Shown here piece by piece: positions 17,410 through 26,867 of a stretch of DNA of 64,000 nt. A model generated the notes under the pieces. The model did not search any database. It was given only the letters and a program-made list of their open reading frames with translations, and was not told where the DNA came from. Position 1 is the stretch's first letter. The number at the start of each line of letters is the position of its first letter. The translations under genes and the position numbers were made by a program. This DNA is from Pseudomonas lalucatii (GTDB lineage Bacteria; Pseudomonadota; Gammaproteobacteria; Pseudomonadales; Pseudomonadaceae). The stretch lies in assembly GCF_018398425.1 (NCBI RefSeq), contig NZ_JADPMV010000002.1, forward strand, positions 1,417,001 to 1,481,000, read 5' to 3'.

Positions 17410-17470
17410 GGGGAGTTCTCCTGCGATCTTGTTGTTGTGCCAGGGGGAACGCAAAAGGTCCGTGCGCGGC

Positions 17471-18964
17471 TCAGCCGCGCAGCTGGACCCAGGTGGTTTT
17501 CAGGTGGCTGTACTTGTCGAAGGCCTGCAGCGACAGGTCGCGGCCGAAGCCGGATTGCTTGCAGCCGCCGAACGGCACGCAGACGTCGAGGGCGTCCACC
17601 GTGTTCACCGACACGGTGCCGACCCGCAGGCGGCGGGCCACGCGGTGGGCGCGGTTGAGGTCGTCGCTCCACAGCGAGGCGGCCAGGCCGTAGGGGCTGT
17701 CGTTGGCCAGGCGCACGGCCTCCTCCTCGCTGTCGAAGGCGCTGACCGCCAGCACCGGGCCGAACACCTCCTCGCGGGCCAGGCGCATGTCCGCGCGCAC
17801 GCCGGTGAAGAGGGTCGGCTGGATGAAGTTGTCGCAGCCATTGATCGACACCCGCCGGCCGCCGCAGGCCAGGCGCGCGCCCTCGCCCTGGGCCTGGTCG
17901 ATGCAGGCCATGATGCGTTCGCTCTGCCGCGCCTCGACTATGGCGCCCATGGCGCTGGCCGGGTCCAGCGGGTCGCCCGGCTGCCAGTCGCGGGCCTTGG
18001 CGACCAGGCGCTCGACGAACGCATCGTGGATCGAGCGCTCGACCAGCAGCCGCGAGTTGGCCGAACAGACCTCGCCCTGGTTGAAGAAGATGGCGAAGGC
18101 GGCCTTCTCCGCCGCCAGGTCCAGGTCCTGGCAGTCGGCGAACACCAGGTTGGGGCTCTTGCCGCCGCACTCCAGCCACACTTGCTTCAAGTTTGATTGA
18201 GCGGCATAAGCCATAAAGTACTTGCCCACCTCGGTGGAGCCGGTGAAGGCCAGGCAGTCCACATCCATGTGCAGGCCCAGGGCCTTGCCGGCGGTCTCGC
18301 CCAGGCCCGGCACCACGTTCAGCACCCCGTCCGGCAGGCCGGCCTCCAGGGCCAGCTGGCCCAGGCGCAGGGCGGAGAACGGCGACTGCTCGGCGGGCTT
18401 GAGCACCACCGAGTTGCCGGCCGCCAGCGCCGGCGCCAGCTTCCAGGCGGCCAGGTCGAGGGGAAAGTTCCACGGCACCACCGCGCCTATGACCCCCAGC
18501 GGCTCGCGGCGGATGGTGGCCAGGGCGTCGGCGGCGGTGGGCGCCACCTGGTCGTAGAGCTTGTCCAGGCTCTCGGCGTACCAGGCGAACACCTGGGCCG
18601 CGCCGGGCACGTCGAGCTCGTAGGCAGCGCGCACCGGCTTGCCCATGTTCAACGAGTCGAGCAGGGCCAGCTCTTCGCGGTGGGCCAGGATCAGCTCGGC
18701 CAGGCGCAACAGCACCGCCTTGCGCTCGCGCGGCGCCATGCGCGGCCAGGGGCCCAGCTCGAAGGCGCGGCGGGCGCTGCGCACGGCGGCGTCGATCTCC
18801 AGTTCGCCACAGGCGGCCACCTCGGCCAGACACTGGTTGGTGGCCGGGTTGATCGAGGCGAAGGTGACGCCGGAAGCCGCCGGGCGCAGCTGGCCATCGA
18901 TCAGTGCCTGGGTGATAAAGCCTTGTTGGGCAGCCCGCTGCTGCCAGTCGCGCAGTTGCAACAT
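17471..18964 (-). CDS. NAD(P)-dependent aldehyde dehydrogenase (PuuC/KauB-like)
   Basis: 497 residues, the usual ALDH length. NAD-binding WNFPLDLAAWKLAPALAAGN, glycine loop FTGSTEVGK (240-248), general base Glu265 in LECGGKSPN and nucleophile Cys300 in NQGEVCSANSR are all present. The closest-looking group is gamma-glutamyl-gamma-aminobutyraldehyde/aminoaldehyde dehydrogenase. It would oxidise the aldehyde made by the aminotransferase two genes downstream. It is first in the operon and divergent from a LysR gene. Confidence 0.88.
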   Translation of the reverse strand: MLQLRDWQQRAAQQGFITQALIDGQLRPAASGVTFASINPATNQCLAEVAACGELEIDAAVRSARRAFELGPWPRMAPRERKAVLLRLAELILAHREELALLDSLNMGKPVRAAYELDVPGAAQVFAWYAESLDKLYDQVAPTAADALATIRREPLGVIGAVVPWNFPLDLAAWKLAPALAAGNSVVLKPAEQSPFSALRLGQLALEAGLPDGVLNVVPGLGETAGKALGLHMDVDCLAFTGSTEVGKYFMAYAAQSNLKQVWLECGGKSPNLVFADCQDLDLAAEKAAFAIFFNQGEVCSANSRLLVERSIHDAFVERLVAKARDWQPGDPLDPASAMGAIVEARQSERIMACIDQAQGEGARLACGGRRVSINGCDNFIQPTLFTGVRADMRLAREEVFGPVLAVSAFDSEEEAVRLANDSPYGLAASLWSDDLNRAHRVARRLRVGTVSVNTVDALDVCVPFGGCKQSGFGRDLSLQAFDKYSHLKTTWVQLRG

Positions 18965-19161
18965 CGTTCCTCGTCCCGACCGACGTGGCGGTCTCAGTAG
19001 TGGTCGAGGTCGATGGTGGCCCAGCCCCGGGCTCAGGAAAATTAGTAAATATATGCTCGCAGGCCATGAAAAAACTGGGCAGCCCGGCAACCGCCCTGGG
19101 GTATGTTGGGGCCTCGTATTCCATGACAAGACGGCTCAGCAGAGCCGCGACAGAGGTAGCC

Positions 19162-20076
19162 ATGGCGACCTATACCCTGCGCCAGCTCAAGTATTTCGTC
19201 ACCACGGTGGAGTGCGGCAGCGTGGCCGAGGCCTCGCGCAAGCTGTACATCGCCCAGCCGTCGATCTCCACGGCGATCAAGGGCCTGGAGGAAAGCTTCG
19301 GCGTGCAGCTGTTCATTCGCCACCACGCCCAGGGCGTATCCCTGACCCCGAGCGGCGCGCGCTTCTACCGCAAGGCCCAGGAGCTGCTGCGCCTGGCCCA
19401 CGAGTTCGAGCAGAACGCCCTGGCCGACAACGACGTGGTGGCCGGGCAGATCGACATCGGCTGCTTCGAGACCGTCGCCCCGCTCTACCTGCCGCGGCTG
19501 ATCGCCGGCTTCAACGCGCTCTACCCCGGAGTGGAGATCCGCCTGCGCGACGGCGAGCAGCAGGAACTGGTGCAGGGCCTGACCGCCGGGCGCTTCGACC
19601 TGGCGATCCTCTACGCCCACGACCTCGACGGCACCATCGCGTGCGAGCCGCTGATGACGCCGGCCAAGCCCTACGCGCTGCTGCCGGAGGGCCACCGCTT
19701 CACCGGCCAGGCCCAGGTGTCGCTGCGCGACCTGTGCCTGGAGCCGATGATCCTGCTCGACGTGCAGCCGAGTCGCACCTACTTCGTCAGCCTGTTCGAG
19801 GAGCTGGGCCTGACGCCGAACATCGTCTTCAGCTCGCCGTCCATCGAGATGGTGCGCGGCATGGTCGGCCAGGGCTTCGGCTTCTCCCTGCTGGTCACCC
19901 GCCCGCACTCGGAGTGCACCTACGACGGCCAGCGGGTGGTGGCGGTGGAGATCGCCGAAGAGGTCCAGGGCTCCGGCCTGGTCGCCGCCTGGCTCAAGCG
20001 CGCCCAGCTGACCAAACCGGCGCAGCTGTTCGTCGAGTTCTGCAAGGAGCGGCTGGGGCAGACCAACGTCGAGTGA
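19162..20076 (+). CDS. LysR-family transcriptional regulator
   Basis: 304 residues from ATG 19162 (MATYTLRQLKYFVTTVECGS) preceded by AGAGGT. The helix-turn-helix spans about residues 18-60 (VAEASRKLYIAQPSISTAIKGLEE). An effector domain follows with FDLAILYAHDLDG. It is divergent from the aldehyde dehydrogenase/permease/aminotransferase operon over 197 bases and probably controls it. The gap contains an AT-rich run near 19038-19052 that may hold promoters. Confidence 0.9.
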   Translation: MATYTLRQLKYFVTTVECGSVAEASRKLYIAQPSISTAIKGLEESFGVQLFIRHHAQGVSLTPSGARFYRKAQELLRLAHEFEQNALADNDVVAGQIDIGCFETVAPLYLPRLIAGFNALYPGVEIRLRDGEQQELVQGLTAGRFDLAILYAHDLDGTIACEPLMTPAKPYALLPEGHRFTGQAQVSLRDLCLEPMILLDVQPSRTYFVSLFEELGLTPNIVFSSPSIEMVRGMVGQGFGFSLLVTRPHSECTYDGQRVVAVEIAEEVQGSGLVAAWLKRAQLTKPAQLFVEFCKERLGQTNVE

Positions 20077-20109
20077 CGGCGGCCGGCCCGACACGACCAG
20101 GATAGCCGC

Positions 20110-20739
20110 TCAGCCGGGGCGCGGCATCAGCACCAGGCGCAGCGCCAGCAGGCCGAGTACACCGGCCAGGCCCCACCTGTGCAGCCCCCCGAGCCGCTCC
20201 CGGCCGCCGAGAGCGCGGCCTATGCCGCCGCCGAACAGGCCCAGGGCTGCGTGAAAGACCAGGGCCAGCAGCGTCAACAGCCCGCCCAGCAGCAGGAGCT
20301 GGCCCGCCAGGGTCCCTTCTCCCGGGACCACGAACTGCGGGAGGAACAGGATGAAGAACAGCAGCGCCTTGGGATTGAGCAGGCTGTTGAACATGGCGCG
20401 CAGCACCACCGCCTGCAGGGGCGCCCGCTCGCAGCCCGCCGCTGCAGGCGGGCCAACGCTGCGCAGGCTGCGGTAGGCCATCCACAGCAGGTAGGCGGCG
20501 CCGCAGTAGCGGATCAGGTCGAAGGACGGCGGCCAGGCCGCCGCCAGGCCGGTGACGCCCGCGGCGGTGAGCAGCGTGAGAATCAGGTCCGCCAGGCCGA
20601 TGCCCAGGGCCGCCGCCACCCCGCCGCGCCAGCCGTAGTGCACGCCATGGCTCACGACGAACAGCATGTTGGGCCCCGGCACCAGCAACAGCAGGGTCGC
20701 GGCCCCGAGAAATATCGCCAAGGTTTGCGGTTCCAGCAT
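20110..20739 (-). CDS. LysE/RhtB-family amino acid exporter
   Basis: 209 residues, six hydrophobic segments. The family signature LLLVPGPNMLFVVSHGVHYGW is near the N-terminus, then GIGLADLILTLLTAAGV and FNSLLNPKALLFFILFLPQFV. These exporters release amino acids or homoserine-type metabolites through the inner membrane. The ATG 20739 starts at the usual place before the first helix; longer in-frame extensions run into non-conserved sequence. It stands alone, convergent with the LysR gene. The 277 bases upstream hold nothing recognised. Confidence 0.87.
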   Translation of the reverse strand: MLEPQTLAIFLGAATLLLLVPGPNMLFVVSHGVHYGWRGGVAAALGIGLADLILTLLTAAGVTGLAAAWPPSFDLIRYCGAAYLLWMAYRSLRSVGPPAAAGCERAPLQAVVLRAMFNSLLNPKALLFFILFLPQFVVPGEGTLAGQLLLLGGLLTLLALVFHAALGLFGGGIGRALGGRERLGGLHRWGLAGVLGLLALRLVLMPRPG

Positions 20740-21016
20740 CGCTCTGCGCCCCCGTCGCTCGCCGCCAGCCACCATGGCAGCGCGTCGAACTCGACAGTAG
20801 CCAATCGGCCGGGCGCTCGACGCCTTACAGCTGTGCTGTTTTTCGCAGGCACACTTTGTCGCCGGTGCAGGGCTCGCCTGGCTGGGCACCTGTGGAAAAG
20901 GCTGCGCGGCTGTCCACCCGGCGCGAAGCCGGGAGCGCTGCAGGGCGAGCGCCCCTCTGCCCCAGAAGCAAAGGCGCCCGGCCGTGAGTCGGGTGGCGGG
21001 CCAAGGTTAACGCGGC

Positions 21017-22174
21017 CTAGCGCTGCAACCAGTCGGCCAGGCGCACCAGCAGGGCATCACAGCCCTGCAGTTGCTCGAGGCTGACGTACTCGTCCGGCTT
21101 GTGGCCCTGCGCCATGCTGCCCGGCCCGCAGATCACCGTGGCGATGCCGGCCTCGGCGAACAGCCCGCCCTCGGTGCCGAAGGCCACGGTGCCGAAGTCG
21201 CGGCGGCCGCTGAGCAGCGCCAGCAGCTCGGCCGCCTCGCCGTCCGGCGCGGTGGCCAGGCCCGGGTAGGCGGACAGCGGCTGCAGGTCGATGGCGCTGG
21301 CGTCGCTGCGCGCGCGCATCTGCGGCAGCAGCTCGGTCTCGGCGTAGTCGCGCAGCGCGTCGGCGACCTGCTGCGGATCGTCCGCCGGCAAGGCGCGCAC
21401 CTCGAAGTCGAACTGGCAGTCGGCCGGCACTATGTTCAGCGCCCGACCGCCCTGGATCAGCCCGGTCTGCACGGTCGAGAACGGCGGGTCGAAGCGCACA
21501 TCCTGACGCTCGGGGGTGGCCAGACGCTGGCCGATCTCGCCCAGCTTGCCGATCAGCCGGGCGGCGTACTCGATGGCGTTGACCCCCAGGGGGGCGTAGG
21601 CCGAATGGCAGGCGGCGCCGCGTACCTGGCAGCGCATGGCCAGCTTGCCCTTGTGACCGAGCACGGGGCGCAGTTCGGTGGGCTCGCCGATCAGGCACAA
21701 CGCCGGCTTGTCCGGCCGCGCGGCCAGCGCCGCGACCAGGCTGCGCACGCCCAGGCAGCCGACCTCCTCGTCGTAGGAGATAGCCAGGTGCAGCGGCCGG
21801 CGCAACGGCCGGGCGAGGAAGCGCGGCAGACTGGCCAGCACGCAGGCGATAAAGCCCTTCATGTCCGCCGTGCCGCGGCCGTACAGGCGGCCGTCGCGCT
21901 CGCTCAGACGGAACGGCTCGACCGTCCAGGCCTGGCCGTCCACCGGCACCACGTCGCTGTGCCCGGACAGCATCACCCCGCCCGGGCCGTCCGGGCCCAG
22001 GCGGGCATAGAGGTTGGCCTTGGTCCGCTCGGCGTTGTAGTCCAGTTCGCAGGTCAGCCCCAGGCCCTCGAGGTAGGCGCGGATGAAGGCGATCAACGCC
22101 AGGTTGGAGTCGCGGCTGACCGTGGGGAAGGCCACCAGCTCGGCCAGCAGCTCGCGGCTGCTCATCTCACTCAT
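21017..22174 (-). CDS. argE: ArgE/DapE-type M20 deacylase (acetylornithine deacetylase-like)
   Basis: 385 residues. M20 metallopeptidase features: SGHSDVVPVDGQ (first zinc His/Asp), GRGTADMKGF (bridging Asp region), SYDEEVGCLG (catalytic Glu-Glu) and IGEPTELRPVLGHKGK. The ArgE subfamily fit is good and the enzyme should remove an acyl group from an amino acid. It is last in a flavoprotein/RidA/DUF1028 operon and overlaps the DUF1028 stop by 8 bases. That context points to a catabolic role on an N-acylated compound rather than arginine biosynthesis; Pseudomonas makes arginine mainly through ArgJ. Confidence 0.82.
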   Translation of the reverse strand: MSEMSSRELLAELVAFPTVSRDSNLALIAFIRAYLEGLGLTCELDYNAERTKANLYARLGPDGPGGVMLSGHSDVVPVDGQAWTVEPFRLSERDGRLYGRGTADMKGFIACVLASLPRFLARPLRRPLHLAISYDEEVGCLGVRSLVAALAARPDKPALCLIGEPTELRPVLGHKGKLAMRCQVRGAACHSAYAPLGVNAIEYAARLIGKLGEIGQRLATPERQDVRFDPPFSTVQTGLIQGGRALNIVPADCQFDFEVRALPADDPQQVADALRDYAETELLPQMRARSDASAIDLQPLSAYPGLATAPDGEAAELLALLSGRRDFGTVAFGTEGGLFAEAGIATVICGPGSMAQGHKPDEYVSLEQLQGCDALLVRLADWLQR

Positions 22175-22841
22175 CCCCGGGCACCCCGTAGCTCGGCGCG
22201 CGGGTCGGGTCCAGGGCGCGGGTCACGTAGTCGCGCATCTGCGGCCGGTAGGCGCGCCACAGCCTGTCCAGTTCGCCGATGGGGTCCTGCTCGGCCCAGT
22301 CCACCCGCAGGTCGACCAGCGGCCAGGTCAGGTCGTCGACCACCTGCAGCGCCGCCGAGTGCACCGGGCCGGCCTCGCCGCCGGCGGCCATGGCCGCTCG
22401 CATGGCGGCCAGCAGGCGCTCGGCCAGCACCCCGCTGCCCTGTTCGAAGGCGTGGACCATGGCCTCGACCACCCCGCGGTCGGCCAGCAGGTTGCCGGCG
22501 GCCACGCACTGCTCGCCGGCCTGGGCGTTGTGCACGCCCAGGGCCTGGCTGCCGGTGAACACCGCGCTGCGGCCCTGGCTGTCGAGCAGCGCCACCTGGC
22601 GGTACTGGCTGTAGCCGTTGCGGGTCAGCGCCTGGTCCAGGGCCGCCGCCGGCTCCAGGCCGCTCTCCAGGGCATCGAGGATCTGCGGGCCGAGGGCCGG
22701 CAGGGTGATGTTCTGGCTGGCCACCGCGCCGACCCCGGCGCGCAGCCAGGGGCAGCGCGCGCCCACGGCGATGCTCGAGGAGCTGATGGCGATGCCCAAC
22801 TGCCCGGTTTCGGCGCAGCGGCCGACGATGGAGAAGGTCAT
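22167..22841 (-). CDS. DUF1028 domain protein (predicted Ntn-hydrolase-like)
   Basis: 224 residues starting MTFSIVGRCAETGQLGIAISSSSIAVG, the standard opening of DUF1028, followed by VGAVASQNITLPALGP and a conserved GSQALGVHNAQAGEQCVAAGN block. The family is uncharacterised but is thought to resemble N-terminal nucleophile hydrolases. It lies 10 bases after ridA and overlaps the deacylase start, so all are translated together. Amide or peptide hydrolysis is a reasonable guess, not shown. Confidence 0.85.
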   Translation of the reverse strand: MTFSIVGRCAETGQLGIAISSSSIAVGARCPWLRAGVGAVASQNITLPALGPQILDALESGLEPAAALDQALTRNGYSQYRQVALLDSQGRSAVFTGSQALGVHNAQAGEQCVAAGNLLADRGVVEAMVHAFEQGSGVLAERLLAAMRAAMAAGGEAGPVHSAALQVVDDLTWPLVDLRVDWAEQDPIGELDRLWRAYRPQMRDYVTRALDPTRAPSYGVPGDE

Positions 22842-22851
22842 GGCGCGCGCC

Positions 22852-23274
22852 TCACTGTTGCCAGTGGTCGGGAATGACGGCGATCACGTCGATCTCCATC
22901 AGCCACTGCGGCTGGCCCAGGGCGCTCACCACCAGGCCGGTGGAGATGGGAAACACGCCCTTGAGCCATTTGCCGACCTCCTGGTAGACCGCCTCGCGGT
23001 AGCGCGGGTCGATCAGGTAGGTGGTGGTCTTGACGATATGGCTGAGGTCGCTGCCGGCCTCCTCCAGCAGTTGCTTGACGTTCTTCATGGCCTGCTCGGC
23101 CTGGGCCCGGGCATCGCCCAGGCCGACCAGGCGCCCGTCGAAGTCGGTGCCCACCTGGCCGCGTACATAGACGGTGTTGCCGGCGCGCACGGCCTGGCAC
23201 AGGTCGTTGTCCAGGCTCTGGTTGGGATAGGTGTCTTGGGTGTTGAACATGCGGATGCGGGTATGGGTCGGCAT
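22852..23274 (-). CDS. RidA/YjgF/UK114-family protein
   Basis: 140 residues, one RidA domain with VYVRGQVGTDFDGRLVGLGD, AQAEQAMKNVKQLLEEAG and the end ISTGLVVSALGQPQWLMEIDVIAVIP. The arginine/serine details differ from archetypal RidA (GQPQ replaces the usual xxRxx loop), which points to one of the Rid1-7 subfamilies. RidA enzymes hydrolyse reactive enamines and imines to ketones and ammonia. Position after a flavin monooxygenase suggests it clears an imine made by oxidation of an amine or amino acid. Confidence 0.85.
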   Translation of the reverse strand: MPTHTRIRMFNTQDTYPNQSLDNDLCQAVRAGNTVYVRGQVGTDFDGRLVGLGDARAQAEQAMKNVKQLLEEAGSDLSHIVKTTTYLIDPRYREAVYQEVGKWLKGVFPISTGLVVSALGQPQWLMEIDVIAVIPDHWQQ

Positions 23275-23304
23275 GGCTGTGCGTCCTTCAATCTGTGGGT
23301 TGAG

Positions 23305-24618
23305 TCAGGCGTTCTGGCGCTGCTCGGCATCGCGGTAGGCGAGGTAGCTGCGCTGCGTGGCGATATGCCCGGCGATGTGCTTGGCGTCGTGCCACACGCC
23401 CCAGATGAACGAGGAGCCGCGCCGCGACAGCCAGGGCAACCCGAGGAAATACACGCCCGGCTCGCGGGACACGCCGCGCTGGTGCTGGGGCTTGCCCTGG
23501 GCGTCGAAGGCGTCGACCTGCAGCCAGCCGAAGTCCACGGCATAGCCGGTGGCCCAGATGATCGAGCGGATGCCGGCCTCGGCCAGGTGCAACTGGCGAA
23601 TCGGCTCGCGCACGCATTCGGCATCCGGGTAGCGGCGGCGCGCCTCCGGCTCCTCCGGCAGGTCCAGGCCGTTGCGGACGACATAGGCGTCGGCCGCATC
23701 CAGCAGGGCCAGGTAGTTCTCGTCGCCCGCGGCCAGGTTGCCGACCAGGTCGTCCCGGAAGGTCACCCGGCCGCCGTCGAAGGACTGGGTCAGGCCGACC
23801 AGGGTCATGCCCTCGCCCGCCAGGCGGCGGAAGTCGATGGTCTCGCCGCCGCGGGCGCCGCTGACGGCGATGGTCACGTGCTCGCGGTCCGGCTGCACTT
23901 CCTCGGCGTCCCACAGGCCGAGCACGCCCAGCCACCAGCAGAAGTCGCGGCCGCGGTAGGTGCGCGGCGGGCGGTCGTGGGGGCCGACCGAGAGGTACAC
24001 CCGGCGCCCGGCCCGCATCAGCTCGTCGGCGATCTGCACGCCCGAGGAACCGGCCCCCACCACCAGCACCGCGCCCGCGGGCAGCTGCTGCGGGTTGCAG
24101 TAGGCGGCGGAGTGGATCTGGCACAGCCCCTCGTCCTGCGGCGCGATGGCCGGAATCACCGGGCGCTGGAAGGGGCCTGTGGCGGCGACCACCCGCTGGG
24201 CGCGGATCACGCCCTGGGAGGTCTCGATGGTGAAACCCGGGCGATCGGCATTGCGCACCACCCTCCTCACCTCGACGCCGGTGCGAATGGGCGCGGCGAA
24301 CTTCTCGGCGTAGGCCTCGAAATAGGCCGCCACGCGCTCCTTCGGGGCGAAGGCGTCGGGGTCGAGATCGTCAAACTCCAGCCCCGGGAAGCGGTCGTGC
24401 CAGGCCGGACCGTTGGCCACCAGCGAATCCCAGCGCCCCGTGCGCCAGGCCTCGGCGATACGGTTTCTCTCCAGCACCAGGTGCGGCACGCCGAGCGCAC
24501 TGAGGTGCTCGCTCATGGCCACGCCGGCCTGGCCGGCGCCGACCACCAGGGTGTCGATTTCCAGGGTTTCCAGGGACTGGCCGATACATGGCGGCCAGGC
24601 TTGGTTGAGATCGGTCAT
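23305..24618 (-). CDS. Flavin-containing monooxygenase / NAD(P)-binding flavoprotein
   Basis: 437 residues with two dinucleotide folds: FAD-binding VVGAGQAG (25-32) and NADPH-binding VVGAGSSGVQIA (about residues 185-196). The C-terminal ATGYAVDFGWL is the ATG motif shared with FMO/YUCCA-type enzymes. It is first in the operon with ridA, the DUF1028 gene and the deacylase. It likely oxidises an amine or N-acyl compound with O2 and NADPH. The gap upstream carries an inverted repeat. Confidence 0.85.
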   Translation of the reverse strand: MTDLNQAWPPCIGQSLETLEIDTLVVGAGQAGVAMSEHLSALGVPHLVLERNRIAEAWRTGRWDSLVANGPAWHDRFPGLEFDDLDPDAFAPKERVAAYFEAYAEKFAAPIRTGVEVRRVVRNADRPGFTIETSQGVIRAQRVVAATGPFQRPVIPAIAPQDEGLCQIHSAAYCNPQQLPAGAVLVVGAGSSGVQIADELMRAGRRVYLSVGPHDRPPRTYRGRDFCWWLGVLGLWDAEEVQPDREHVTIAVSGARGGETIDFRRLAGEGMTLVGLTQSFDGGRVTFRDDLVGNLAAGDENYLALLDAADAYVVRNGLDLPEEPEARRRYPDAECVREPIRQLHLAEAGIRSIIWATGYAVDFGWLQVDAFDAQGKPQHQRGVSREPGVYFLGLPWLSRRGSSFIWGVWHDAKHIAGHIATQRSYLAYRDAEQRQNA

Positions 24619-24708
24619 GGCTTGCTTCCTCTGATCCTGATCGGTTGCGGCTGTCGATGGGTGTTGGCCGCATTCTGGTCAGGCGCAGGGATTCGCGAAA
24701 TTATGATT

Positions 24709-24809
24709 TTTGTCGTCGCTGGCGAGGAAAAAGCTGCCCGTGCCGCAAGCCCGGGGCCTGTGGGGCGAAAGACCGTGGCGCAAGGTTTTTTGGTGTCAGG
24801 AACGACAAA
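24709..24809. repeat. Widely spaced inverted repeat upstream of the flavoprotein operon
   Basis: TTTGTCGT (24709-24716) and ACGACAAA (24802-24809) are perfect 8-base inverted arms 85 bases apart in the ~300-base gap between the flavoprotein gene and the acyl-CoA dehydrogenase terminator. They could be two half-operators for looping or chance. Apart from these and the terminator, nothing else was seen in this gap. Confidence 0.3.
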
Positions 24810-24874
24810 TTAAGTGGTCTCGCGCGCATCGAGGCAGGCCTAGGGCCAGAGCGCCCATGCAAGCCCCGAAAGCA

Positions 24875-24902
24875 AAAGCCCCGGCACTGGGCCGGGGCTT
24901 TG
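24875..24902 (-). terminator. Terminator after acyl-CoA dehydrogenase
   Basis: GCCCCGGC (24879-24886) and GCCGGGGC (24891-24898) form a strong GC hairpin flanked by AAAA on the left and TTT on the right, 18 bases beyond the stop of the acyl-CoA dehydrogenase gene. The minus-strand T tract is TTTTGC. Confidence 0.75.
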
Positions 24903-24919
24903 GGCTTGCTGAAGACCGC

Positions 24920-26698
24920 TTAGAACTGCGACGCGTCCAGCAGGTACAGGCTCTCGCTGCCGGCCTTGACCGAGGCGCTGAGCGAGTGAATGCGCGGCAG
25001 GATGCGGGCGAAGTAGAAGCGCGCGGTGCCCAGCTTGCTGGCGTAGAAGTCGTCCTCGCCGGCCTTGCCCAGGGCCGCCTTGGCCATCAGCGCCCACATG
25101 TAGGCGTAGGCGGTGTAGCCGAACACGTGCAGGTACTCGACCGAGGCGGCGCCGATCTCGTTGGGGTCGGTCTTGGCCCGCTCCAGCAGGTCGGCGGTCA
25201 TCTGCTCCAGGTTGGCGATGGCGGCCTTGAGCGGCTCGGTGAACTCGGCCAGGCTGCTGTCGGCCGAGTCGGTGAAGCGCGCGATTTCCTCGGCGAAGTG
25301 CTGGTAGAAGGCGCCGCCGCTGCCGACCACCTTGCGCCCGACCAGGTCGAGGGCCTGGATGCCGTTGGTGCCCTCGTAGATCTGGGTGATGCGGCAGTCG
25401 CGCACCAGCTGCTCCTGGCCCCACTCGCGGATGAAGCCGTGGCCGCCGAACACCTGCTGACCGTGAAGGGTGGTCTCCAGGCCCATGTCGGTGAGGAAGG
25501 CCTTGGCCACCGGGGTCAGCAGCGCTACCAGCTCCTCGGCGCGCTTGCGCGTGGCCGGGTCCTCGCTGAACTTGGCGGTGTCCAGCTGCAGGGCGACGTA
25601 GCTGGAGAAGGCCCGACCGCCCTCGTTCAGCGCCTTCATGGTCAGCAGCATGCGGCGCACGTCGGGATGCACGATGATCGGGTCGGCGACCTTGTCTTTG
25701 GCCTGCGGGCCGCTCGGCGCGCGGCTCTGGATGCGCTCGCGGGCGTACTCGATGGCGCTCTGGTAGGAGCGCTCGCCGGTGGCCAGGCCCTGGATGCCGA
25801 CGCCCAGGCGCTCGTAGTTCATCATGGTGAACATGGCCGCCAGGCCCTTGTTCGGCGCATCGATGATCCAGCCGGTGGCGCCGTCGAAGTTCATCACGCA
25901 GGTGCTCGAGGCCTTGATGCCCATCTTGTGCTCGATGGAGCCGCAGGACAGGCTGTTGTGCTCGCCCAGGCTGCCGTCGGCACCCACCATGAACTTGGGC
26001 ACCAGGAACAGCGAGATGCCCTTGGGCCCAGCCGGGGCGTCCGGCAGCTTGGCCAGCACCAGGTGGATGATGTTCTCGGTCAGGTCGTGCTCGCCGCCGG
26101 TGATGAAGATCTTGGTGCCGCTGATCTTGTAGCTGCCGTCGGCCTGGGGCTCGGCCTTGGTGCGGATGATGCCTAAGTCGGTGCCGGCGTGGGGCTCGGT
26201 CAGGCACATGGAACCGGCCCAGGTGCCGGCGTACATGTTCGGCAGGTATTTTTCCTTGAGCTCTTCGCTGGCGTGGGCGTTGAGCGACAGGCAGGCGCCG
26301 GCGGTCAGCATCGGGTAGAGGCCGAAGGACAGGTTGGCCGAGTTGACCATCTCCTCGACCTGGGCCGAGATCACCTTGGGCATGCCCATGCCGCCGAAGC
26401 GCGGATCGCCGCCGACGCCGACCCAGCCGCCCTCGGCATAGGTCCTGTAGGCCGCGGGAAAGCCGGCCGGGGTGCGCACGGCACCGTTGTCCCAGCTGCA
26501 GCCTTCCTCGTCGCCGCTGCGGTTCAGCGGTGCGACCACCCCGGCGGTGACCTTGCCGGCTTCCTCGAGGATGGCATTGGCGGTGTCTTCGTCCACCACC
26601 TCGGCCAGGGCCGGCAGCTCGGCCCACAGCTTGGAAACCTCGAACACTTCATTGAGCACGAAGCGCATGTCGCGCAGGGGAGCTTGGTAGTCAGCCAT
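24920..26698 (-). CDS. Acyl-CoA dehydrogenase (~600-residue FadE5-like class)
   Basis: 592 residues, the long ACAD class. FAD/substrate motif CLTEPHAGTDLG (about 169-180), SISLFLVPKF-type strand, the C-terminal GGHGFIREWGQEQLVRDCRI, and catalytic Glu in YEGTNGIQALDL are intact. A C-terminal extra domain carries ASVEYLHVFGYTAYAYMWA. It oxidises acyl-CoA to enoyl-CoA in beta-oxidation. It is close in sequence to the acyl-CoA dehydrogenase at 28571-30376, from which it is separated by a diguanylate cyclase and a broken third copy. Confidence 0.9.
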   Translation of the reverse strand: MADYQAPLRDMRFVLNEVFEVSKLWAELPALAEVVDEDTANAILEEAGKVTAGVVAPLNRSGDEEGCSWDNGAVRTPAGFPAAYRTYAEGGWVGVGGDPRFGGMGMPKVISAQVEEMVNSANLSFGLYPMLTAGACLSLNAHASEELKEKYLPNMYAGTWAGSMCLTEPHAGTDLGIIRTKAEPQADGSYKISGTKIFITGGEHDLTENIIHLVLAKLPDAPAGPKGISLFLVPKFMVGADGSLGEHNSLSCGSIEHKMGIKASSTCVMNFDGATGWIIDAPNKGLAAMFTMMNYERLGVGIQGLATGERSYQSAIEYARERIQSRAPSGPQAKDKVADPIIVHPDVRRMLLTMKALNEGGRAFSSYVALQLDTAKFSEDPATRKRAEELVALLTPVAKAFLTDMGLETTLHGQQVFGGHGFIREWGQEQLVRDCRITQIYEGTNGIQALDLVGRKVVGSGGAFYQHFAEEIARFTDSADSSLAEFTEPLKAAIANLEQMTADLLERAKTDPNEIGAASVEYLHVFGYTAYAYMWALMAKAALGKAGEDDFYASKLGTARFYFARILPRIHSLSASVKAGSESLYLLDASQF

Positions 26699-26867
26699 GG
26701 GGGAATCCTCGAACGAACCAACGGGTTTGCATCAGGCCTTGGAGCTTACCCCAACAACTTTTAAGACACATAGCGTCGCGTTATGACCCTTTAGTCATAT
26801 ACGGTCATGCAGGCCGCCGATTGCCAGGGCCTGCCGCACGACGGGCGCCCAGACGCTCGACCGCTCG

